16,298 nucleotides of DNA from CAZHOV01 sp964534315 (GTDB lineage: Bacteria > Bacteroidota > Bacteroidia > Chitinophagales > Saprospiraceae): positions 1 to 16,298 of the forward strand of contig CAZHOV010000131.1 in the NCBI GenBank assembly GCA_964534315.1, given 5' to 3'. The position numbers were made by a program, and so were the translations under genes. Of the stretch, positions 7,001-14,200 are shown one piece after another (the stretch's first letter is position 1; each line of letters starts with the position of its first letter). The notes beneath the pieces were generated by a model. The model made no database searches and was not told the origin of the DNA. It saw nothing but the letters and a program-made list of their open reading frames with translations.

Positions 7001-8079
7001 ACTTTATAGGTGCCCGGCCCCAAATTTTTGGGATTGTATCCTTGAAGCCCCTTTTCCCATTCAATTTTATATGGAGGTTCCCCACTAGCCACTTTTAGCA
7101 CAATAGAAGCATCTTGTTTCGTTCCGTCACAGCTAAGGAAATTCTCAGCATAAGCCACCACGGCCATCCCCGGTTCATTTTCAATCATATATAACCCCTT
7201 ATCATCTGTTCCAACCCATACATTACCTTCAAAATCCACTGTAATGCAATTAGTGAACTGACTTGTAAAATATTGAGCCGGACCAAACCGAACGAAAGAA
7301 TCTGCCACAACATCATACCCCGTTACTACTTCTGAGGCAATCCATAACCACCCCTTTCCGTCGATATCTATATCCAGCGCATTTCCCTCTACCCACTCTT
7401 CTTCAACATAGAACTCTTCCCATTTGCCCCTCATATCGACTTTCCAAATGAAATTCTCTTCTGCCAATAGCCAGAGCTCAGGACCTTCTTCCGCTATATT
7501 TTCAAAGCTCAAAAATTTCTCTTCGAGTTTCCACTTACCATCTTCTCCCATTAAGATGCCCGATCTGGTTCCGATCCAAATCCGGTCAAAATTATCAACA
7601 TGAACAACATTAATTTCGTTGGATTCCAATTTAGAAGTCTTATTGGTAAAATGCTCCAATAACTGAAGGGAGGGTTCCAGTTTGAATTTAAAGGCTCCGT
7701 TTTCTTTCGTTCCAACCCAAAGTTCCTGATTTTTTTTATCGTAGGAAGCTGTTGTTATATCTCGGATTCCCGAATTTTGAGCCTCCAAAATGGATTGCAT
7801 TTCTGCTTTTGACCAGCTTAGATCTGCATTTCCACCTTTGAAAGAAAGCAAATATTGCCTTCCGGGCTCTGTGGTTATCGCATTTGCCAGATCTTTTCCA
7901 TAAACCGTGTAGATACCTTCATTGGTACCTACCTGCTTATTGTTATTTTGATCGATAAAAATATTGTAGACACTAGTATTATAATTGAGTTGCTCGATCC
8001 TAAAAACCTCCGAATCTGTTTGTGCCGTTATTTGAAAACCAATCATTAATAGAATAAGCGTAGAAATATTTTTCACCAT
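4024..8079 (-). CDS. Beta-propeller / SprB-repeat / OmpA multidomain envelope protein
   Basis: This 1351-residue protein has a signal peptide (1-20, ending ITAQ). A region of two-component-regulator-type propeller repeats follows (about 25-300; motifs ELWVGTKENG, RIWIGTRSG, NVWVGTDDKGLY). Twelve SprB-type modules occupy about 305-1222, and an OmpA-type peptidoglycan-binding domain ends the protein (about 1230-1351, with GGHTNT, LSTERAKAVVEYL and RKRNQRVEI). The SprB modules alternate between a 78- and a 75-residue type, giving six pairs of about 153 residues. There is no T9SS sorting tail, so the C-terminus should be periplasmic. Propeller plus OmpA recalls PorE of the T9SS, but the TPR domain is missing and SprB modules are added. 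It lies 165 bp downstream of a T9SS adhesin on the same strand, suggesting a joint function. A role as anchor or sensor is inference. The start at 8079 follows an AAAGGA. Confidence 0.85.
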   Translation of the reverse strand: MVKNISTLILLMIGFQITAQTDSEVFRIEQLNYNTSVYNIFIDQNNNKQVGTNEGIYTVYGKDLANAITTEPGRQYLLSFKGGNADLSWSKAEMQSILEAQNSGIRDITTASYDKKNQELWVGTKENGAFKFKLEPSLQLLEHFTNKTSKLESNEINVVHVDNFDRIWIGTRSGILMGEDGKWKLEEKFLSFENIAEEGPELWLLAEENFIWKVDMRGKWEEFYVEEEWVEGNALDIDIDGKGWLWIASEVVTGYDVVADSFVRFGPAQYFTSQFTNCITVDFEGNVWVGTDDKGLYMIENEPGMAVVAYAENFLSCDGTKQDASIVLKVASGEPPYKIEWEKGLQGYNPKNLGPGTYKVTVTDNRGKKKIAMVVIPKPKMEVTATVEQMESKIGKEDGIVSLVIEGGVPGYDVQWDNGATGMRAENLAGGKHTVTITDQNNCTTTAEINVTQKLEDLQVVLTQTVKNKCASDKNGAIEASVTGGKPPYTYEWNNPLLKGTNPTGLFGGNYKLIVTDAAGNEAQASIQLDQPEPLVAKVTVEASATANQEDGEASVVVSGGVEKYQIAWSNGSEGERVDNLGAGSYSVTVTDKIGCTATDEFNVSEDILPLSVSFEIQQSNKCFGQTDVALNLEVKGGKTPYRYVWNNPNLSEDKLTGLKAGRYVVTVYDVLGTAEKASLTVTDPNPLKLETKVISSANTGEEDGSAKAIANGGTGKYSYLWDNGESDGTAKNLAAGVHTVTVTDENGCTATGEVEITEDILPLRLTINQTSEINCNGGKTASLEAEVTGGKKPHQWLWSEGGGTDKQLSGLAAGAYEVTVTDALGTTIAETFSVQEPSAIAVKVEADQPANTGEADGQASVLASGGTGKYEIAWDNGENGTQAKKLSPGVHTVTVTDENGCTATGEVEITEDILPLKLSINQTGEIECHGTSTASLEVSASGGKKPFKFTWNNSALSGTSLSNLKAGTYSVTLTDVTGTNISKDITISEPSPLELKVEADRSASTGGSDGQATAIIAGGAGEYSISWDNGETTARAEKLTPGIHSVTVTDKNGCTVSGDVEINENILPLTVNIGVTADIPCYGSPNGSIKATISGGKQPYQLTWNDSRYEGEELTNLPAGTYSITVSDVSGQSAESSVILSEPDELVVQIVDKRAAMNDRTTDGKATLRARGGTPPYDILWDSEETGEKAIDLSSGKHQVTVTDANNCQTVIAFEIRERIIPELNVDLLNEGTTIRMKTLTFQADSTDLDERSFPVLDEVYFFLTENPGIVVEIGGHTNTVPEPEFCDWLSTERAKAVVEYLVEAGISPDRLTYKGYGKRKPLVRNDKYNMEARKRNQRVEIKILRLEGD
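5330..5412. repeat. 83-bp exact direct repeat, copy 1
   Basis: This stretch is identical over 83 bp to 5789-5871. It encodes the end of one even SprB module and the start of the next odd one (VTVTDENGCTATGEVEITED then ILPL). The 459-bp offset equals one module pair. Complete identity, including third codon positions, indicates a recent duplication or gene conversion within the array. Confidence 0.95.
5789..5871. repeat. 83-bp exact direct repeat, copy 2
   Basis: Second copy of the 83-bp identical segment at 5330-5412; identity stops at both edges (5788 T versus 5329 C, and 5872 G versus 5413 C). A further TGATTGATCG is shared a short distance to the left of both copies, so the similar tract is longer than the exact match. 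Confidence 0.95.
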
Positions 8080-8088
8080 TTCTTAAAT

Positions 8089-8094
8089 TCCTTT
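8089..8094 (-). promoter_or_regulatory. Possible Shine-Dalgarno (AAAGGA)
   Basis: On the minus strand AAAGGA lies 9 nt before the ATG at 8079. Shine-Dalgarno sequences are usually weak or absent in Bacteroidota, so it supports this start only modestly. The rest of the 165-bp gap (8080-8244) has a TAAATTTG box at 8227-8234 on the minus strand but no -33 partner and no clear terminator. Whether the two big genes are co-transcribed is open. Confidence 0.35.
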
Positions 8095-8244
8095 ACTTTT
8101 TTCTCCTTTCCAAAATGTAAAATCATACATGTTTTAACGCAAATATCAGGCCCATGGTATTGCAAGATGCCCAACCTGGCATAATAAAAAATGCTGGCTT
8201 GTTCAATTTATGCTTTTAATAAGCGGCAAATTTATAAAAACTGA

Positions 8245-11200
8245 TTACCGGATTAAAGTAATATCGCCACTATATTGTTCTACATGGCCATCAAAAAAAA
8301 CCACTTCTATATAATAAACAAAAACAGCAGGATCCAGCGGTTGACCATTTACTGTTCCATTCCAACCCAGCCGGGCCATGCCGGGCGGAATATTCGCCCC
8401 CTCAAAAACCAAGTCTCCCCAACGATCATAAATCAAGAAGGTTCGGATAGAAATAGCATCCTCTCCCCCATAAGCGGTAAAAGCGTCGTTATCTCCATCT
8501 CCATTCGGAGAAAAAGCATTCGGAATATAAATATTTCTTCTTCGGTCAACATAAACCCTGGTTTGGTCAGAAGCTTCACACCCATTTTTTGCCAATACTT
8601 CAATAAAATAGTCCGTAGTAAAATCTGGAGTTACTTCTACTACCGGACAGCCCGGGCAAGACAAACTATCCATACCTTCCCAAATTACAGTATCTAATGC
8701 TCCTAAGGGAAGGTTGATATCGGCTGTCAGATCAATAGTTTCTCCCAATTTAATATACAAGTATTCTCCCAACTCTACCGTAACCGGCTGAGGTTCAGAA
8801 AGGGTTGCCTCAATAAATCCAGAACAATTGTTAGCGTCGATCACCTCAATCGAATAGTCACCAGAACTTAGACCATTAAATATATCATTATTGCTTCCTT
8901 CATTTTCATTCAAGCGATATTCAAATGGGGCTACTCCCCCGCTGGCAAAAATACTAATCTGACCATTGTCCGTTCCGGAGCAATCCAGGTCAGTTGTTTC
9001 CAGCATAATTTCAATCGGCGGCGGCCCTTCGAGGATGGTGCTTGCAATAGATTCGCAAGCCTTACTATCTGTAACCGTAACTTCATATTGCCCCGCTGAA
9101 AGTCCGGTAAGCTGCGGGGTTGACTGACCGGTAGACCAGCCGTAACTGAAAGGGGGACTCCCTCCACTTAGAATTTCAGCACTTATCTGTCCCTCAGCAA
9201 TCCCATCGCAGCGAAGGTCAAATCCATTATAAGAGGTATCTATGCTAATGGCAATAGAAGCTGGACTATTGGAGAAAACTTCTACTTGCAAGGTGATTAT
9301 CAAACCGTCAAATGAAAGGATCTGAAAAGTATATATACCTGGCGTAAAGCCATCTATTTCAACAGGTATACCCATATTGGCTAGCTGTCCGGTGCCGGTT
9401 GCCGGCATTCCTGTACCGGTCCAGGAATAATCGTACGGAGGTTGACCGTCATTTATCGTAATCGTAATGGTGCCGGTATCTTCATTACAAGGCACATCAC
9501 TACCCTGTATTTCGGCACTCAATTGGCAATTGGAAGGAGGAGCAAGTTGGGTTTGGGTAATTAGTAAACTGTCACATCCGAACTGATTAACCAGCAACTG
9601 CTCGATGATGCCCGTATCCTGCGGATTGCAACTTTCAAATTGAAGGATGGTCGTATCGGTTGGCAATAGATCTATCGTTTCAATGACTAGTGAATCACAC
9701 CCAAACTGATTGGTCAGCAAAGTGGAAAAAACACCCGCTTGTGAAGGATCACAGGTATTTCCTGACAGGTTTGTCGTATCGCTTGGTAATAAGTCTATGG
9801 TCTCCACTACTAATGAATCACACCCAAACTGATTGGTTAGTAGCGTGAGAAAGACGCCTGCCTGACCCGGGTTGCACGTTGATCCGGAAACCTGGGTCGT
9901 ATCAGAAGGTAATAAATCAACAGTTTCAATCACTAAGCTGTCACATCCTTGTTGATTGGTTAATAGGTTGGTAAAAACTCCAGCCAGATTCGGGTCGCAA
10001 GTGGTCTCAAATAATTGAGTGGTATCAGCAGGCACTAAATTGGTAGTAGTAATGACAAGGCTATCGCAGCCATCCTGATTGATTAGCAGCGTTGAATCGA
10101 TGCCCGCTTCATCAGGTTCGCAAGTAGTTTCTGAAACAAGGGTTGTATCGCTTTCCAATAATTGGATCGTTAGCAGAACGGTACTGTCACAACCAAATTG
10201 ATTGGTCAACACGATAGGAATAACTCCGGCCTGGTTGGGGTTGCAAGTAGAGCTAAAAGTAAATGTGGTATCAGAGGGTAATAATTCAAATGTTTCAATA
10301 ACCAGGCTATCACAGCCAAATTGGTTGGTAAGGAGTGTCAGTACCGTATCGGGCTGATTGGGGTCACAGGTCGTATTTTCAACAGTAAGCGTATCAGAAG
10401 GTAACAAAGAAATGGTCTCGATCAACACGCTATCACACCCAAACTGATTGGTCAAAACGCTTGTAAAAACACCAGTTTCTGAGGGCAAACAAGTTGTTCC
10501 AGATAGTAAGGTTGTATCCGGAGGGGTGTATTCAACTGTTTCGATAATTAAACTGTCACAGCCTTGTTGATTGGTCAATAAGGTAGTAAAAATACCTGCC
10601 TGCCCTGGATCACAGTTGGTACTATTCAGATTGGTGGTATCTGATAAGATCAGCATCACTTCGGTTATGACAATGCTGTCGCAGCCGTTGGTCCCGATGA
10701 ACGTCTGACTAAAAGTGCCAATATTTGCCGGATCGCAATCTCCCGCAGTTTGAAAGGTAGTATCTGGTAAAATCAGGGAAACGGTCTCAATGATAAGGCT
10801 ATCACATCCTTGCTGATTAGTTAATAAAGTTGTAAAAACGCCTGCGCTTCCCGCATCACAGGTAGAATCGGCCAAAAGTGTAGTATCAGCATTGACCAGA
10901 TCAATAGTGGTAATGATAACACTATCGCACCCGAATTGATTAGTTTGAACATTAGTGAATACTCCTGTTTGAGCGGGATCGCAATTGGTTTCAAAAAATA
11001 AGGTCGTATCAACCGGATTAACGATCAGATTGGTGAAAACAATACTATCACATCCTTCAACACCTGTTAGGGTATCAACATAAGTACCCGGCAGGTTTTG
11101 AAAATCGCCTTGGAGAAATAGACTATCCCCTTGACAAATAGAAGCGCTTTGAGTAGTTTCTGTGGGTTGTATAATCTCAATAGGTATGTTTTGGACTCCT

Positions 11201-14200
11201 ATATTATTGACTAGACACGTTGGGTTCGAATTATCACTAAGGGATACAATATTGTATAGAGTGGTTGAATCAGGAGCTAGTATTTCCGTGTGACCATTCT
11301 GAATATCTTCCAGATCAAAAAAAGAAGTACCATCAGTATAAGTCAAATCAAACGGACCATTACCTGAAATCAAGAAGGTAATGAAACCCGAATCCCCTCT
11401 ACAGACTGGAAAGCTAAAATTCACCCCCAGTAATACGGGCGGTTGAAAGATGACGGGTGTACCTGTAGCTACAGACAGGCAGGGGTCATTAAGATCGACC
11501 AAGCCGGGTATTCCCTCATTCCCCATTACAGCTGAGATGTAGTAGGTAACCCCATAATCCATTGTGGTGTCATCAAATCCGAATTGCGGATCAGTACTAG
11601 TCGCTATCACATTTCCCAAGAAAGGACCACTACTTGTATGTAAGACAAAGCTAACCAGGTCATTACCATCGTTCACCTCCATCGAAGGATTATATATAAC
11701 AGAGGCAGAGTCCGGATCACACACGGAAACAAGAGTCGTATCCATTGTTCCTACCTGTGTGATACAGTCACAAGAGAAAGATCCAGACAGATTCACCGTA
11801 TCACAGCCAAAGGCATCCCAAACTTGAAAAGTATAACCTTGCCCGTTAGGTATGGGATCACTGGTAAAAATAAAAGGAGAACCGGAAGATAAACCACCAT
11901 TGGTTCCCGTCACCTGATAGGTGGAGCTGTCGCCATTGATCAACTCAAAAGAAACTGTAAAAGTGGTGTTGCCGGGGTTACAATTTATTTCCAAATCGAC
12001 AATCTCCGGAGCGTCAGCGACAACGATTGCTGCTATTCCGCTACCTGTATTGGTACAATTATTTGCATCTACAATTGAGGAAATCGTATATATTCCTTCA
12101 TCGGAAGTATCCAGAAAATAAACACTCCCGGAAGAAGTAACTGAAGGCTGCTGGATATTGTCAATTTCATAGGTAAGCTCTATTGGAAATGCTCCCGACA
12201 AGGAGATTTCCAGAGAAGCGCTATTCCCGGAACCTTCGCAAAGGGTATCCGTACCTGTAATCACAGCTTCCGGCTGCTCAAACACTTCGATTAGCAAGGT
12301 ATCTGAATTGGCACAACTATCGGCTGAGGAGAAAAGATAAATAACTTGGTGTATGCCCGGGCCAAGAGTGGCTGGGTCTATAATTCCGTTCATATCAGCT
12401 GCGCCCTGCCATTGGCCTCCGGCAGGAGTAGCACCCAAGGCTTGAGCGGATTCGTTTTCACAAAAAGGTCCCGCCGGATCAATCGTTACCTCGGGGACCT
12501 CATTTACTTCAATAATAATTTCGGTGGAATCTGTACAACCGTTTCCATCTGTAAACTGATAAGTAACCGTATGGTTACCCACTCCGACAGTGCCGGGATC
12601 AAATTGACCAGAAGCATCAGCAGCACCTTCCCAGATACCGCCGGGGGGAGAGCCGGATAGTGTTACTGCAGCTTCATCTTCACAAAAAGGACCTGCAGCA
12701 GTAATCGACACATCAGGCAGGGCTACCACCTCAAAACTCAAAAAAGCGGTATCTGTACATCCAGCGCTATCGATAATGCTATAAGAAGCGGTAAAGGTAC
12801 CTGTTCCGAGCATAGACGGATCTACCTCTCCATTAGCATTGGCCACTCCTCCCCACGTGCCGCCTGCTGGATTGGCAGTTAAGGTAAAAGCAGGTTCATT
12901 CTCGCAAAAAGGCCCGACTGGGTCAATCATGGCCTCCGGCACCGCACTAATAGAAAACGTGAGGGTGCTGGTATCTGCGCAGTTATTGGCATTAGCGAAG
13001 ATATAGGAAGCCGAAAACATACCAGGGCCTAGTGTGGCCGGATCGACCACTCCGGAAGGACTGACATCTCCCAACCAGTTTCCTCCTGCAGGATTACCCG
13101 TTAGAGGAAACGGAGGCGCAGTTTCACAAATAATTCCTACCGAATCAATACTTGTTGTGGGTACGGGTTCGATCGTAAAGTTGACACTTGTCGAGTCAAC
13201 ACATCCTCCGGGACTTACATAAATATAGGTTCCCGCGAAAGATCCGGCTCCCAATATTCCCGGATCAATCGTTCCGGAAGGATCGACTGCTCCCGTCCAG
13301 ATTCCTCCAGGTGGAACTGCAACAACCGATTGAGGGGAATCACCTTCACAGATGGGATCTACAGGAGCAATGGTTACCGTAGGAGCTGGCAACACTTCGA
13401 TGGTAATTTGATTTCCACCGACACATCCCAGCGGGTCGGTGTAAAAGTAAACAACGGTATGAAATCCGGGGCCCAGCGCTGCGGGATCAATAATACCGCT
13501 AGGGCCAGCCACTCCACCAAAGGTGCCTCCGGGCGGGTTGGCCGTTATTAGTTGAGGAGGATCGGTTTCGCAAAAAGGACCTGCAGGATTTATGGTGACA
13601 TTTGGTGGTGGTAAAATGACCACTAAAATATCATCGTCATTGGTACATCCATTCACATCGGTATAAGTATAGGTGACCGGATAAGCTCCGGGGCCAAGCA
13701 GATTAGGATCGATAAAGCCATTTGCATCGGCGAATCCGCCCCAAATCCCCCCGGGAGGCTGAGCATTCAGGAGGGTTGGACCACCACTAGAGCAGAGTGG
13801 CCCCGGCTCAAAAATAGCCACTAAGGGAGGCGGATTTATTTCTACAAAAGTGGAAGCGGTAGCGGTACATCCGTTGGCATCTGTGACAGTCACCATGTAT
13901 ACTCCTTCATTCGCAAGCGTTACATTAGTGAGTACCGGGTTTTGTTGGGCCGAGCTAAAGTTGGGGCCCGACCAGGAATAACTAGTTCCTCCGGTAGCAA
14001 AAAGGGTTACCTGATCTCCTACACAAGCGGGGCCATCATTAGAAGCTGTGGCGACAGGAGCCGGATCAACAAAGACAGTAACATCATCCGTAGCCGTTGA
14101 ACCACAGGTAAAGGAAATGGTCACATTATATTGAGTCGTTACGGTTGGCGTGGCTACAGGGTTGGAAATAGTTGTCGCACTCAAAGTAGGATCAGGTGCC

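Larger units (their letters stand above)
4414..7167 (-). repeat. Six paired SprB-type modules (12 x about 76 aa)
   Basis: Residues about 305-1222 of the propeller/OmpA protein consist of twelve Ig-like SprB modules with the pattern GG.gPY...WnnG.....L.aGtY.VTVTD. Odd modules have an early Cys (as in EINCNGG, EIECHG, DIPCYG) but end in a Cys-less TD..GT. Even modules lack the early Cys but end in NGCTATGE or NNC. The pair period is about 153 codons (459 bp). Confidence 0.85.

Noticed and set aside
9535..11010. Regularly spaced short repeats that could look like a CRISPR array
   Set aside because: The 123-bp period is a continuous reading frame encoding 41-residue modules, with differences mostly consistent with coding constraint and no unique spacers.
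11564..11827. Plus-strand open frame of 87 codons
   Set aside because: It is a shadow of the adhesin gene, which carries continuous recognisable modules on the other strand. The same applies to the other short frames within 4024-15003.
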